A stretch of DNA of 64,000 nucleotides from Phenylobacterium sp. (GCF_030645195.1 NZ_JAUSLW010000073.1:1-64000); one strand, 5' to 3'; counted from the stretch's first letter, positions 16,244 through 27,812 are shown. Made by a program: numbers and translations. The notes: generated by a model not told the origin, from the letters alone.

Positions 16244-17392
16244 ATGGCCCTCGACCTGGAAACCCGCGACCAGCTCATCGACACGGTGCGCCGGTTCGTC
16301 TCAGAACGCCTGCGGCCCCTGGAGGCCAAGGTCTCCGAGGAAGACGCCATGCCCCCGGAGCTGGTGACCGAGATGAAGGAACTGGGCCTGTTCGGCCTCT
16401 CCATCCCCGCCGAATACGGCGGCCTGGATCTCTCCATGGAGGACGAGTGCCTGGTGGCCGTGGAGCTCGGGCGCACCAGCCCGGCCTTCCGCTCCACCTT
16501 CGGCACCAATGTCGGCATCGGCAGCCAGGGCCTGGTGATGTTCGGGACCGAGGACCAGAAGGCCAAGTACCTGCCGGGCATCGCCTCGGGCGACATCATC
16601 ACCTCCTTCGCCCTGACGGAGCCCGAGGCCGGCTCGGACTCCGCGGCGGTCCAGACCCGCGCGGCGCTGGACGGCGACGCCTACGTCCTCAACGGGACCA
16701 AGCGCTACATCACCAACGCCAACAAGGCCGACCTCTTCACGGTCATGACCCGCACCGACGCCACCAAGCCGGGCGCGGGCGGGGTCTCGGCCTTCCTGGT
16801 GGAGCGCAACCTGCCGGGCCTGTCCATCGGCAAGCCCGAGAAGAAGATGGGCCAGCAGGGCGCCCACATCTGCGACGTGACCTTCGACAATGTCAGGGTG
16901 CCGGTGGAGAACCGCCTGGGCCGGGAAGGGGAGGGGTTCAAGGTCGCCATGCAGGTGCTCGATCGCGGCCGCCTGCACATCTCGGCGGTCTGCGTCGGGG
17001 TCGCCGAGCGCCTGCTGGCCGACTGCGTGGCCTACGCCAATGAGCGCAAGCAGTTCGGCCAGCCTATCGCTGGCTTCCAGCTCATCCAGGGCATGATCGC
17101 CGATTCCAAGACCGAATCCCTCGTCGCCAAGGCCATGGTCATGGAGACCGCCCGCAAACGCGACGCCGGCGAGAGCGTCACCATGGAGGCCGCCGCCGCC
17201 AAGTACTTCGCCTCTGAGATGGTGGGCCGGGTCGCCGATCGGGCGGTGCAGATCTTCGGCGGGGCCGGCTATGTCGCCGACCACGGGATCGAGCGCTTCT
17301 ATCGCGACGTGCGCATCTTCCGCATCTATGAAGGCACCAGCCAGATCCAGCAGGTGGTCATCGCCCGCGAAACCCTGAAACGAGGCGGCTGA
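16244..17392 (+). CDS. acyl-CoA dehydrogenase
   Basis: The product is a 382-residue FAD enzyme that oxidises acyl-CoA to trans-2-enoyl-CoA and passes electrons to ETF. Visible signatures are ALTEPEAGSDSAAVQTRA (FAD/substrate loop), GRLHISAVCVGVAERLL, QIFGGAGYVADHGIERFYRD and RIFRIYEGTSQIQQVVIAR. The Glu of YEGTSQ is the catalytic base position in short/medium-chain members. The length is standard. It shares an operon with the thiolase and the next small gene (2-bp gap), which supports a fatty- or branched-acyl-CoA breakdown unit. Confidence 0.92.
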   Translation: MALDLETRDQLIDTVRRFVSERLRPLEAKVSEEDAMPPELVTEMKELGLFGLSIPAEYGGLDLSMEDECLVAVELGRTSPAFRSTFGTNVGIGSQGLVMFGTEDQKAKYLPGIASGDIITSFALTEPEAGSDSAAVQTRAALDGDAYVLNGTKRYITNANKADLFTVMTRTDATKPGAGGVSAFLVERNLPGLSIGKPEKKMGQQGAHICDVTFDNVRVPVENRLGREGEGFKVAMQVLDRGRLHISAVCVGVAERLLADCVAYANERKQFGQPIAGFQLIQGMIADSKTESLVAKAMVMETARKRDAGESVTMEAAAAKYFASEMVGRVADRAVQIFGGAGYVADHGIERFYRDVRIFRIYEGTSQIQQVVIARETLKRGG

Positions 17393-17394
17393 CC

Positions 17395-17712
17395 ATGAGC
17401 ATCGACATGGAGGCCGTCATCCTGGAGATCGTCGGCAAGCTTCCCGCCGGCAAGTCGGTGTCCTCCGAGGAGGTGGCCCGCGCCGCCGAACCCGAGCGCT
17501 GGCAGCGCCTGACCGGCCACGTCCGCGCCACCGCCCGGGGCCTGGCCCGTCAGGGCCGCATCACCGTCCTGCGCCACAACAAGCCCGCCGATCCCGACAC
17601 CTTCAAGGGCGTCTACCGCCTGCGCCTGCCCACCGAGGACGAACGCGCCGCGGCCCTGGCCAAGGCGGCCGAAGCGCCAGTGGTCGAGGCGCCGGGCGAC
17701 GACGAGGTCTAG
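17395..17712 (+). CDS. DUF3253 small protein
   Basis: The product has 105 residues. A winged-helix-like domain occupies residues 6-80: VILEIVGKLPAGKSVSSEEVARA, LTGHVRATARGLARQGRITVLRHNKP and FKGVYRLRLP. This matches DUF3253, a family of small proteins with an HTH-like fold and unknown role. The C-terminal 25 residues are Ala/Glu-rich and disordered. It starts 2 bases after the acyl-CoA dehydrogenase stop codon, so it is cotranscribed. Confidence 0.75.
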   Translation: MSIDMEAVILEIVGKLPAGKSVSSEEVARAAEPERWQRLTGHVRATARGLARQGRITVLRHNKPADPDTFKGVYRLRLPTEDERAAALAKAAEAPVVEAPGDDEV

Positions 17713-17747
17713 CTGGCGGCGGCGGCCATCGTTCCTAGATAGCCCCC

Positions 17748-18332
17748 ATGTCCCTCGACGCCGTCCTCGCCGACATCGCCGCCTGCCGGGCCTGCGCCGG
17801 GGAGTTGCCGCACGCGCCGCGGCCGGTGGTGATGGTCAATCCCCAGACCCGGCTGCTGATCTGCGGCCAGGCGCCCGGCCGGCGGGTGCATGAGAGCGGC
17901 CTGCCCTTCGCCGATCCCTCCGGCGACCGGCTGCGGACCTGGATGGGGATCGACGCGGAGACCTTCTATGGCCGGCCCGAGATCGGGGTGGCGGCCATGG
18001 CCTTCTGCTTTCCGGGGACCAGCCCCAAGGGCGGCGACTATCCGCCACCGCCGCGCTGCGCCCGGCTCTGGCGGCCGCAACTGATGGCGGTCCTGCCCGC
18101 CATGGAGCTGACCCTGCTGGTGGGCAGGCACGCCCAGGCCTGGTCCCTGGGCGACCGCGCCAAGGCCAACATGACGCAGACGGTGCGGGGCTGGCGGGAC
18201 TACCTCCCGCACCTCCTGCCCATGCCGCATCCCTCCTGGCGCAATACCGGCTGGCTGAAGAAGAACCCCTGGTTCGAGGCCGAGGTTACGCCCTATCTTC
18301 GCCAAAGGGTCCAAGCCATTCTAGAGTCGTGA
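17748..18332 (+). CDS. uracil-DNA-glycosylase-superfamily protein
   Basis: The product has 194 residues. It has the superfamily pattern: an N-terminal CRACAG pair, the motif-1 region LLICGQAPGRRVHESGLPFADPSGDRLRTWM, AAMAFCFPGTSPKGGDYPPP, LTLLVGRHAQAW, and the C-terminal LPMPHPSWRN, whose HPS is the catalytic-loop position. Members remove uracil or bind DNA at lesions. Only two N-terminal cysteines are seen, so a 4Fe-4S cluster of the family-4 type is uncertain. Its stop overlaps the GTG of the next gene. Confidence 0.8.
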   Translation: MSLDAVLADIAACRACAGELPHAPRPVVMVNPQTRLLICGQAPGRRVHESGLPFADPSGDRLRTWMGIDAETFYGRPEIGVAAMAFCFPGTSPKGGDYPPPPRCARLWRPQLMAVLPAMELTLLVGRHAQAWSLGDRAKANMTQTVRGWRDYLPHLLPMPHPSWRNTGWLKKNPWFEAEVTPYLRQRVQAILES

Positions 18333-19351
18333 AGCGCCTCCTCGTCGCCCTCGCCGCCCTGATGCTGAGCGCCTGCACCCCGCTGATGGTGCAGCAGGCC
18401 GGCATGCCGCCGGCCGCCTTTTCCGGCCCCCGGCTGGAGGGCGACAGCTTCGTCTCCTTCGACGGCGCCCGCCTGGGTCTCACCACCTGGACCGCCAACA
18501 CGTCGGAGCCCTGGGCGGTGATCATCGGCATCCACGGCATGAACGACTACGCCAACGCCTTCCACCTGGCCGCGCCCTGGTGGGCGAGCCAGGGGGTGAC
18601 CACCTACGCCTATGACCAGCGCGGCTTCGGCCGCTCCCCCAACCGCGGGGTCTGGGGCGGGGACGAGCTGATGGTGGAGGACCTGCGCACCATGGCCGCC
18701 GTGGTCCGCGCCCGGCACCCCAAGGCCATCGTCGTGGTGGCCGGCGAAAGCATGGGCGGCGCCGTCACCGTCCAGGCCTTCGCCTCGGACCGCCCGCCCA
18801 CCGCCGACCGGGTGGTGCTGCTCTCGCCCGCCGTCTGGGGCTGGTCAACCCAGCCGCTGCCCTACAAGACCACCCTGTGGTTCGCCGCCCGGCTGACGGG
18901 GTCCAAGGTCTATAGGCCGCCGGAATGGCTCACCAAGCGCGTGACCCCCACAGACAATCGCGAGGAGCTCATCGCCATGAGCCGCGACCCGCTGATGGTC
19001 TGGGGCGCGCGGTCCGACACCCTCTATGGCCTGGTGGCGATGATGGAACGGGCTTGGCGGGAGACCGGCCAGATCAAGGTCCCGGCCCTCTATCTCTACG
19101 GCGCCCACGACGAGATCATCCCCAAGCGCCCGGCCTTCGAGGCCGCCAGCCGCCTGAAGCCCGGCGACAAGACCGTCTATTACGCCGAGGGCTGGCACCT
19201 GATGACCCGCGACAAGCAGGGCCCCAAGGTCTGGGCCGATATCCTCAGCTATGTCCGCGATCCCGACCAGCCCCTGCCGTCGGGCGCCCCGTCCATCCCC
19301 CGGCCGCGCCACCCGCGCGGGGGGACCGCCGCCGCATCGGCGGGGTTGTGA
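18329..19351 (+). CDS. lipoprotein alpha/beta hydrolase (monoacylglycerol-lipase-like)
   Basis: The product has 340 residues from a GTG that overlaps the previous stop (GTGA). The N-terminus is a lipoprotein signal with LSAC, the lipidated residue being Cys16. The fold shows IHGMNDYANAF (oxyanion region), DQRGFGRSPNRG, the nucleophile GESMGGAV, PALYLYGAHDEIIP with the acid, and EGWHLMTRD with the catalytic His. It would be an envelope-anchored esterase or lysophospholipase acting on lipids. The substrate is inferred from similarity to the serine aminopeptidase S33 / monoacylglycerol lipase group. Confidence 0.87.
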   Translation: MKRLLVALAALMLSACTPLMVQQAGMPPAAFSGPRLEGDSFVSFDGARLGLTTWTANTSEPWAVIIGIHGMNDYANAFHLAAPWWASQGVTTYAYDQRGFGRSPNRGVWGGDELMVEDLRTMAAVVRARHPKAIVVVAGESMGGAVTVQAFASDRPPTADRVVLLSPAVWGWSTQPLPYKTTLWFAARLTGSKVYRPPEWLTKRVTPTDNREELIAMSRDPLMVWGARSDTLYGLVAMMERAWRETGQIKVPALYLYGAHDEIIPKRPAFEAASRLKPGDKTVYYAEGWHLMTRDKQGPKVWADILSYVRDPDQPLPSGAPSIPRPRHPRGGTAAASAGL

Positions 19352-19411
19352 GATGGGCCGCGCGGGGGTAGAGGCGGGTAAATCCTTCCCCACTTCGAGC
19401 CAGTTCTCAGC

Positions 19412-20488
19412 ATGACCCTGTTCGATCACCCCGCCTTCGAGGGGCATGAAAGCGTAAACGCCTTCTTTGACGAGAAAACCGGCCTCAAGTGCATCATCGC
19501 GGTCCACTCCACCGCCCTGGGCCCGGCGGCCGGCGGGTGCCGCATGTGGCCCTACGCCAGCGCCGACCTGGCGCTTGAGGACGCCCTGCGGCTGTCGCGC
19601 GCCATGTCCTACAAGAACGCCATGGCCGACATTCCGCTGGGCGGCGGCAAGGCCGTGATCATCGGCGACAGCCGCACCCAGAAAACCCCGGCCCTGTTCG
19701 AGGCCTTCGGCCGGGCCGTCGACACCCTGGGCGGCCGTTACTGGACCGCCGAGGACGTCGGCGTCTCACCCGCCGACCTGATGCATGCGCGGCGCCAGAC
19801 CCGCCATGTGGCGGGCCTGGAGGGTCACGCCGCGGCCTCGGGCGATCCCTCGCCGGTGACCGCCGAGGGGATCTTCCGGGGCGTGAAGCTCAGTGTCCGC
19901 CGGGCGCTGAACCGCGACCTCGACGGCGTCACCGTGGCGATCCAGGGGGTCGGCCATGTCGGCGCCTACCTGGCCGACAAACTGCACGCCGCCGGCGCCA
20001 GGCTGATCCTCACCGACACCAACGCCGAGGCCCTGCGCGCGGTGGCCGAGCGCACCGGCGCAAGGATCGTCAGCCCCGCCGACATCTTCGAGACCGACGC
20101 CGACGTCTTCGCCCCCTGCGCGCTGGGCGGCGCCATCAACGCCGAGACCCTGCCGCGCCTTCGGGCCGGCATCATCGCCGGCGGCGCCAACAACCAGCTG
20201 GCCAGCCCCGAGATCGGCCGCGCCCTGTTCGAGCGCGGCATGCTCTATGCGCCGGACTACGTCATCAACGGCGGCGGCATCATCAATGTGGCCGCCGAGA
20301 TCGCCGCCCTGGAGGCCGGGACCAGCTTCGACCCCGCCTGGGTCGCCGCCAAGCTCGACCGCCTGATGGAGACCCTAGACGAGGTCCTGTCCCGCGCGGC
20401 GTCCGAACGCCGCCCCACCCACGAGGTCGCCAACGAAATGGCCAAGGCCCGCATCGCCGCGGCGGTAGAGGCCAAGCTGGCGGCTTAG
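19412..20488 (+). CDS. Glu/Leu/Phe/Val dehydrogenase family protein (leucine-dehydrogenase-like)
   Basis: The product is a 358-residue NAD-dependent amino-acid dehydrogenase that deaminates a branched-chain or aromatic amino acid to the 2-oxo acid. The N-terminal domain has GGCRMWPYAS and SYKNAMADIPLGGGKAVI with the two catalytic Lys residues; AEDVGVSPADL follows. The Rossmann part has TVAIQGVGHVGAYLADKL. GGANNQL and YVINGGGIINVAAE complete the signature. Its short length and the GGCRM motif fit Leu/Phe dehydrogenases better than Glu dehydrogenase. It may serve together with the acyl-CoA genes upstream. Confidence 0.88.
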   Translation: MTLFDHPAFEGHESVNAFFDEKTGLKCIIAVHSTALGPAAGGCRMWPYASADLALEDALRLSRAMSYKNAMADIPLGGGKAVIIGDSRTQKTPALFEAFGRAVDTLGGRYWTAEDVGVSPADLMHARRQTRHVAGLEGHAAASGDPSPVTAEGIFRGVKLSVRRALNRDLDGVTVAIQGVGHVGAYLADKLHAAGARLILTDTNAEALRAVAERTGARIVSPADIFETDADVFAPCALGGAINAETLPRLRAGIIAGGANNQLASPEIGRALFERGMLYAPDYVINGGGIINVAAEIAALEAGTSFDPAWVAAKLDRLMETLDEVLSRAASERRPTHEVANEMAKARIAAAVEAKLAA

Positions 20489-20499
20489 GGCTTTGGCCG

Positions 20500-21771
20500 C
20501 TACATCGCCGAGAGGCGGGCGGTGCGGGGTTCCTTGACCGCCACGATCAGCAGCAGCAGGGCGGCGGCCAGGAAGCCGATGGAGACGCCGAACACGGTCG
20601 TGAAGCCCAGGGCCGTGGCCATGATGCCGCCGGCCAGCGGGCCGAGCGCGGCCATGATGCCCTCGGCGGTGGCGGAGATGGCGATGCGCATGGGCATCTC
20701 GTCCCGCGACCCGAACTCCAGGATCATGGTGTTGGCGGCCATCATGTAGCCCGACTGCGACGCGCCCAGGCCGAAGAAGGCCAGGAAGGTCATGGGCATC
20801 AGGTGGACGTTCATCAGCAGGACGGTGGCCGCGATCCAGATGATCAGCGACACCAGCAGGATCAGCCGGAACCCGGTCTTGTCCCCCATATAACCCCACA
20901 GCAGGTTCGAAAGCGTGTCCGCGCCGAGATAGGCGAGCGTGAGCAGGCCCAGGTTGCCGCCGGTGAGCTCGATCGTGGAGCCGGCGTAGATGATGTAGAA
21001 GGGCACCGCCAAGCGGCCGGCCGTGGCCAGCATCTGCACCATCAGGAAGTACATGTAGCCGCGGTCCGAGGCGATCAGGGCCGGGAAATCCTTGAGCCGT
21101 TCCAGCAGCTTGGTCTGCTTGCGCAGGGTGGGCGGCTCGGGCTCCCGCAGCAACATGTTGAGCGCCGTCAGGCCCAGGCTGGTGAGGATGAAGGCGAAGA
21201 TGAAGGTCACGCCGTAGCCGTTGCCGAACAGGTTGGCGCCGATGAAGTAGCGCCCCGCGAAATAGGCCAGGACCGCGGCGATCAATCCCCCGGTGGCGTT
21301 ACGCCAGGCCTGCAGCCGGCCGCGCCGGCTGAGCGGGATCACCTTGGCCATCAGCAGGCCGAACACCACCCGCTGGGCGCCCATGAACAGGCCAAACAGG
21401 AACATGAAGCCGAGGATGGCGATCACGAGGGACTGGCCCGAGAGCAGCCAGCCGGAGGCCGCCATGCCCAGAATCTGCAGCCGGGCCAGGCCCCCCATCC
21501 ACATAGCGGCGGGCATGACCTTGGTGCGGTGCTCGATCTGGGTGGCGCCGACGATGGGCGACACCACGCTGCCCACCTGCTGCAGGGCCAGGCCCAGGCC
21601 CACGATGGTGTTGGAGCCGGAGATCATGTGCAGATAGGCCGGCAGGAAGGTCGGCGCGTTCACCAGCCGGAAGCCGGTCATGCCCAGCATGCCGTGCAGG
21701 TAGTTGCCGATATAGTTGCGCTTCAGATTGTCCCAGACGAACTTCTCGTAGGCGGCTTCCTTGACCGCCAT
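20500..21771 (-). CDS. MFS transporter
   Basis: The product is a 423-residue multi-pass inner-membrane protein with about twelve hydrophobic segments and the MFS loop feature LLWGYMGDKTGFRLIL between them. The frame is open to an ATG at 21897, which lacks a ribosome site; a TTG at 21840 with GGGCGGGA upstream is another candidate, so up to 42 extra N-terminal residues are possible. The N-terminus before the first helix (AVKEAAYEKFVWDNLKRNYIGNYLHGML) is unusually long and charged. The substrate is unknown. It is convergent with the dehydrogenase, 11 bp apart. Confidence 0.8.
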   Translation of the reverse strand: MAVKEAAYEKFVWDNLKRNYIGNYLHGMLGMTGFRLVNAPTFLPAYLHMISGSNTIVGLGLALQQVGSVVSPIVGATQIEHRTKVMPAAMWMGGLARLQILGMAASGWLLSGQSLVIAILGFMFLFGLFMGAQRVVFGLLMAKVIPLSRRGRLQAWRNATGGLIAAVLAYFAGRYFIGANLFGNGYGVTFIFAFILTSLGLTALNMLLREPEPPTLRKQTKLLERLKDFPALIASDRGYMYFLMVQMLATAGRLAVPFYIIYAGSTIELTGGNLGLLTLAYLGADTLSNLLWGYMGDKTGFRLILLVSLIIWIAATVLLMNVHLMPMTFLAFFGLGASQSGYMMAANTMILEFGSRDEMPMRIAISATAEGIMAALGPLAGGIMATALGFTTVFGVSIGFLAAALLLLIVAVKEPRTARLSAM

Positions 21772-21971
21772 GGTCTCGTCTTCGGGTGCGCCGGCCTGGC
21801 CGGTCGCCACCAGGTCGTCCCTAATGATGTTCTCTTCCAATGGCGTCCCGCCCGCGCGCGCAGGGGAGTGAAAAGCCGCGCAGGGCTCTCCCTTCATAAA
21901 CGGATAAATCTAATGTCTTCCGTCTAGCAGAGTCCCCCGGGAGGGAAACCCCAAACCCCGGCGGCGCGACA

Positions 21972-23147
21972 TCACGTTCCGTCGGCGGGCCGGCGCAGCA
22001 GCATCAGGGCGCCGAAGGCCAGGACCGAGCCGGCCGCCATCACCGCCAGGGCCAGGTTGGCCGAGCGGTCGATCATCAGGGCGAAGACGAAGGGCGAGAG
22101 CGCCTGTAGCAGCCGGGCGGGCACGTTCAGCACGCCGAGCCTGCGCCCGTAGTTGCGCTCCCCGAACAGGGCCAGCGGCAGGGCGCCGCGCACGATGGTG
22201 AAGAGCCCGTTGCCGGCGCCATAGAGGATGGTGAAGGGGGCCGCGGCGATCCCGCCCAACCCGATCAGCAGCACCGCCCCGATGGGAAACAGCGACACCG
22301 CCACCCGCCCCGAGACCAGGGGATGCATGCGGCGCACCAGGGCGAACTCCGCCAGCCGCGCGGCCACCTGGGCCGGCCCCACCAGGGCCGCGGCGCCGAC
22401 CGCCGCGGCGGGGCTGACCCCGAGCGCGTTCAGCAGGGGCGGCAGGTGGGCCGACATGGCCGAGCCGATGGCCGCCAGCACCGCGAAGGCCGTGGCCATC
22501 AGGATCATCTTGGACAGGTCGCCGGGAACCGGAGCGTCGCTGACCGGGGCGGCGTCGGCCGCGGGCTCGGGCCGCGGCGCCGGGGCGTGGGGCAGGCTCA
22601 GGTGCAGGGGAAGGGCGATCAGCAGGTTCAAGGCCGCCCAGGCCAGGCAGGCGCCGCGCCAGCCCACCTGGTGCTCCAGCCAGGCGGTGAGCGGCCAGCC
22701 GATGGTGCTGGCGAAGCCGGCGATCAGGGTCACCCCGGTGATCGAGCGCCGGGCGTCGACCCCGAACCAGCCCACCAGGCCGGCGAAGGCGATGTCATAG
22801 AGCCCCGCCGACATGCCGAACCCGATGACGAACCAGGCGGCGATCAGCACGGCCGGCGTCTGGGCGAGCGCCAGGCCCGCCAGGCCTGCGGCGAACAGCA
22901 GGCTGGCCGCGCTCAGCGGCAGGCGCCCGCCGCGATGGTCCACCAGCTTGCCGATCCGGGGGCCGGTCGCCGCCTGCAGCAGCAGGGCGGCGGAAAAGGC
23001 CAGGAAGACGCCGGAGGTCGACATGCCCACATCGGCCGCCATGGGCTTGGCGAGCGTCGCCGGCAGATAGGTGGAGCAGGCGTAGCCGATGGTCTGGGTC
23101 ACCCCCAAGGTCAGAACCGCGCGGCGAGGGGTGAAGGCGGCGGTCAA
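21972..23147 (-). CDS. MFS transporter
   Basis: The product has 391 residues with twelve predicted membrane segments. It begins MTAAFTPRRAVLTLGVTQTIGYACSTYL and has the intracellular loop GPRIGKLVDHRGGRLPL, the MFS motif-A region. A central Pro/Ala-rich loop separates the two six-helix halves. It is similar in type to oxalate/formate-like or YbfB-like MFS members; the substrate cannot be given. It is unrelated in sequence to the MFS gene just downstream, though both point left and may be read together. Confidence 0.82.
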   Translation of the reverse strand: MTAAFTPRRAVLTLGVTQTIGYACSTYLPATLAKPMAADVGMSTSGVFLAFSAALLLQAATGPRIGKLVDHRGGRLPLSAASLLFAAGLAGLALAQTPAVLIAAWFVIGFGMSAGLYDIAFAGLVGWFGVDARRSITGVTLIAGFASTIGWPLTAWLEHQVGWRGACLAWAALNLLIALPLHLSLPHAPAPRPEPAADAAPVSDAPVPGDLSKMILMATAFAVLAAIGSAMSAHLPPLLNALGVSPAAAVGAAALVGPAQVAARLAEFALVRRMHPLVSGRVAVSLFPIGAVLLIGLGGIAAAPFTILYGAGNGLFTIVRGALPLALFGERNYGRRLGVLNVPARLLQALSPFVFALMIDRSANLALAVMAAGSVLAFGALMLLRRPADGT

Positions 23148-23260
23148 TGGCTCCGGGCTCCCCTCGCCAGATGGCGTCGGAGCGCAGCCTAGCCGGAGTC
23201 GCGCGCTCCGTGGGCGGAGCGGTCGCTACGTTTTCAGGCTCTCGCCTGGACGGTCAGGGT

Positions 23261-23407
23261 CTAGTGCCCCGGCCGCGGCTGAAAGGAGCGCGGCTCCTTG
23301 GGTTTGACGGGTTTGGGGTCCGGCGTCCGCCCGTGCTGGGGCGTGGGCGCGGACTTGGGGAAGCTGAAGTCGAGGGACGGGTTCTGCTGGTCGAAGCCTC
23401 GAGTCAT
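23261..23407 (-). CDS. 48-residue Pro/Lys-rich small protein
   Basis: A short frame starting MTRGFDQQNPSLDFSFPKS encodes 48 residues rich in Pro, Lys and Arg and ending in PRPGH. It is likely disordered and basic. Support comes from a strong ribosome site, GGAAGGAA, six bases before the ATG at 23407. I do not recognise a family. It lies alone between the MFS gene and the divergent PBP gene. Without comparison to relatives it remains a candidate gene. Confidence 0.45.
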   Translation of the reverse strand: MTRGFDQQNPSLDFSFPKSAPTPQHGRTPDPKPVKPKEPRSFQPRPGH

Positions 23408-23678
23408 GGGCTGTTCCTTCCGTACGCCACTGTCGCTCACGCCACGCCATCTGTGTTTCGGCCGGGCGCACATCTACGCGAATCGAAAGCTCGCGGTGGC
23501 CCGGGTCCCCCAGGATCACGCCGCTGACCGGGTGGCCTCGGCGCGCCGGATGCTGGAATGGCGCAGAAGGAACTGTCCAGCACGGCGCCGGTTCCGCCCG
23601 CGGCCAAGCTTGGCTCGCGGCGGGCCTGTGCTATTGACGCCGCTCTTCCGGGCCTCCGCCCGATGGGCGCCTTTCCGA

Positions 23679-25860
<2,182 letters not shown>

Positions 25861-25862
<2 letters not shown>

Positions 25863-25910
25863 AGCACGTCAGGCGGAAGTGGATACCGGTTCCGCCGCCC
25901 GACGTGCTCT
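25861..25910. repeat. 50-bp palindromic repeat, copy 1
   Basis: The element begins AGAGCACGTCAGGCGGAAGT and ends in GACGTGCTCT, with arms complementary over AGAGCACGTC/GACGTGCTCT and an inner GGCGGAA/TTCCGCC. The stop codon of the PBP gene lies at its left edge. A copy with 49 of 50 identical bases lies reversed at 63291-63340. The GTGGATACCGGTTCC core is characteristic of alphaproteobacterial intergenic palindromic repeats. The long stem could also end transcription between the convergent genes. Confidence 0.85.
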
Positions 25911-25940
25911 AAGATGTGGAATATAGACCCTTCTTTCCGC

Positions 25941-25960
25941 TTCAGATGGATTCATCTGAA
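25941..25960. repeat. short hairpin in convergent intergenic gap
   Basis: TTCAGATG-GATT-CATCTGAA is a perfect 8-bp stem with a 4-base loop. It lies 31 bases after the 50-bp repeat and 26 bases before the end of the leftward MFS gene. The stem is followed by ACGG rather than a U-tract. A transcription end or a part of the neighbouring repeat are both possible. Confidence 0.5.
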
Positions 25961-25985
25961 ACGGTCAGAGTCTAGGGTCTGTCGG

Positions 25986-27140
25986 TCAGGCCTTCAACAG
26001 CCTCGATCGCAGCAGCGCCCCCACCCCGATCACGGTGATCGCCGCGCCGCAGGCCAGGAAGGCGGCGCGGTAGGAGGACGCCTGGGCCAGGCCGCCGAAG
26101 ACCATCAGCATGCCGGTCATGGCCACCTGGCCCGAGAAGCTCTTCACCGCGGCGATGGTGGCCCGGGTCTCGGTGGGGATGGCGTCATGCAGCCGGGCGT
26201 CGAAATTGACGTCGACGATCTTGAACAGGCCGCACAGGGGCACGATCAGGGCCACGGACCAGGGCTGCATGGATCCTGCCGCCGCCAGCAGCAGCAGGCC
26301 GATCAAGGCGAACAGGCCGAAGAAGACCGGGGTCGCCGCCTCCCGCAGCCGGTGGGCCCAAAGGGCGCCGCCGGCCTGGGCGGCGCTGATGGCGGCCACG
26401 AACAGGGCCACGCTGGAGGCGGGAAGGCCGGTCTGCGAGCCGAAGATCGGCCAGAACCCCTCCAGCCCGCCGCCGAAGGCGTTGCTCAGAGCGGCGAAGG
26501 CGATGAAGCCCAGGATCAACGGCGCCCCGGCCACGGTGCGGAAGCCCTGCCTGAGCAGGGCCAGGTAGTGGCGTCCGACCCTCAGGGTCTGGCGGGCGCG
26601 GGGCAGGGCCAGGGCGGCGGCGGCCGCGCCCAGCACGCAGACGATGCTCACCAGCAGGATGGCGGTGTAGCCGAACCGCACCGCCACCGAGGCGCTGAGC
26701 GAGGCCAGCAGCACCGCGACGAAGCCCACCCCCTGGGCCCGGCCGATGACGCGGGAATAGTCCTCGGCCCGGCCCTCGCCATGCAGCTCGTCATAGACCA
26801 GGGCCTCGAACACCCCGTTGGTGAAGGCGCTCTTGGCGCCCCACAGCACCATGCCCAGCAGGCAGCCGGCGAAGCTCGGCCAGACGATCCAGGCCACGAA
26901 GCCGATCACCCGCAGGATCTGGGCCCCGGCCAGGATCCAGCGGCGCGACCAGCGGTCGGCCATGACCCCGGACGGGATCTGCAGTAGGAAGGCGGTGATC
27001 GACCAGGCCATCAGGGTGGCCGAGACCTGCACCGGCGTCAGGCCCCGGGCGACGAACATCACCGTGTAGAGGGGGTAGATCAGGACGAAGGCGTCCAGCG
27101 CCTTGAAGGCGTAGACCCGGCCGACGAAGGGCCTGGCCAC
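25986..27140 (-). CDS. MFS transporter, coupled to a TetR regulator
   Basis: The product is a 384-residue membrane protein with about twelve helices, starting from a GTG at 27140 that follows the TetR stop codon without a gap. MFS loop features are PSGVMADRWSRRWILAGAQIL (motif A) and the symmetrical half. An efflux role is likely because its gene directly follows a TetR repressor, but the substrate is unknown. Translational coupling to the upstream gene is likely. Confidence 0.8.
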   Translation of the reverse strand: MARPFVGRVYAFKALDAFVLIYPLYTVMFVARGLTPVQVSATLMAWSITAFLLQIPSGVMADRWSRRWILAGAQILRVIGFVAWIVWPSFAGCLLGMVLWGAKSAFTNGVFEALVYDELHGEGRAEDYSRVIGRAQGVGFVAVLLASLSASVAVRFGYTAILLVSIVCVLGAAAAALALPRARQTLRVGRHYLALLRQGFRTVAGAPLILGFIAFAALSNAFGGGLEGFWPIFGSQTGLPASSVALFVAAISAAQAGGALWAHRLREAATPVFFGLFALIGLLLLAAAGSMQPWSVALIVPLCGLFKIVDVNFDARLHDAIPTETRATIAAVKSFSGQVAMTGMLMVFGGLAQASSYRAAFLACGAAITVIGVGALLRSRLLKA

Positions 27141-27812
27141 CTAGGCCAGGAAGCCGGCCTCGGCGAAGTCGAGCATCCGCTTCAGCAGGCCGTCGATGTC
27201 GCTCTCGCGGGTGGCGCCGTCCGACAGCACGTGCAGGCGGTCGAACTCGGCGAAGCGGTTGTTGTGCACCATGCCGAGGCAGAAGTGCAGCCGCCAGTAG
27301 ACGCTCTCGCGGGGCAGGTCGGGCCGGGCGGCGATCAGGGCGTCGGCGAAGCGGGCCAGGTGGGAGACGTCGTTGGTGAGCGCCTCGCGCATCTCCGCGG
27401 TGCCCTCGCTGCGCGAGCGGATGATGAACTGCACCGAGATGCGGCGGTCGTTCTCCGGCGAGGCCCAGCGCAGGGGCGGGGCGAACAGGGCCTCGAGGAT
27501 GTCGCGCACCGGCGGCTTGCCGTTGTGGCGGTCGCGGGCCTCGTGCAGCATCCGGGCCCGCTCGCGGTTCAGCTCGGCGGTGCGACGGCGGAAGATCTCG
27601 AACAGCAGGGCGTCCTTGGACCCGAAATGGTAGTTCACCGAGGCGAGGTTAACCCCGGCCTCGGCGGTGATGTCGCGCACCGAGACGTTCTGGAAGCCGT
27701 GGAGGGCGAACAGCCGCTCAGCCGCGGCGAAGACCGCGGCCTTGGTGGCGGCCTCGTTGGGCGGGTCCGGGTCGTTGGCCGGCACGGGGTCGGTCACAGG
27801 CGAATCCTTCAC
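27141..27812 (-). CDS. TetR-family transcriptional regulator
   Basis: The product has 223 residues. The N-terminal HTH (about 22-70) reads VFAAAERLFALHGFQNVSVRDITAEAGVNLASVNYHFGSKDALLFEIFRRR, the typical TetR form. The C-terminal part has the layout of the TetR_C domain found with CerR/AcrR-like proteins (RISVQFIIRSRSEGTAEMREAL). It probably represses its own operon, which continues directly into the MFS gene. The first 20 residues are Asp/Pro-rich. An ATG further in is possible but not needed. Confidence 0.87.
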   Translation of the reverse strand: MKDSPVTDPVPANDPDPPNEAATKAAVFAAAERLFALHGFQNVSVRDITAEAGVNLASVNYHFGSKDALLFEIFRRRTAELNRERARMLHEARDRHNGKPPVRDILEALFAPPLRWASPENDRRISVQFIIRSRSEGTAEMREALTNDVSHLARFADALIAARPDLPRESVYWRLHFCLGMVHNNRFAEFDRLHVLSDGATRESDIDGLLKRMLDFAEAGFLA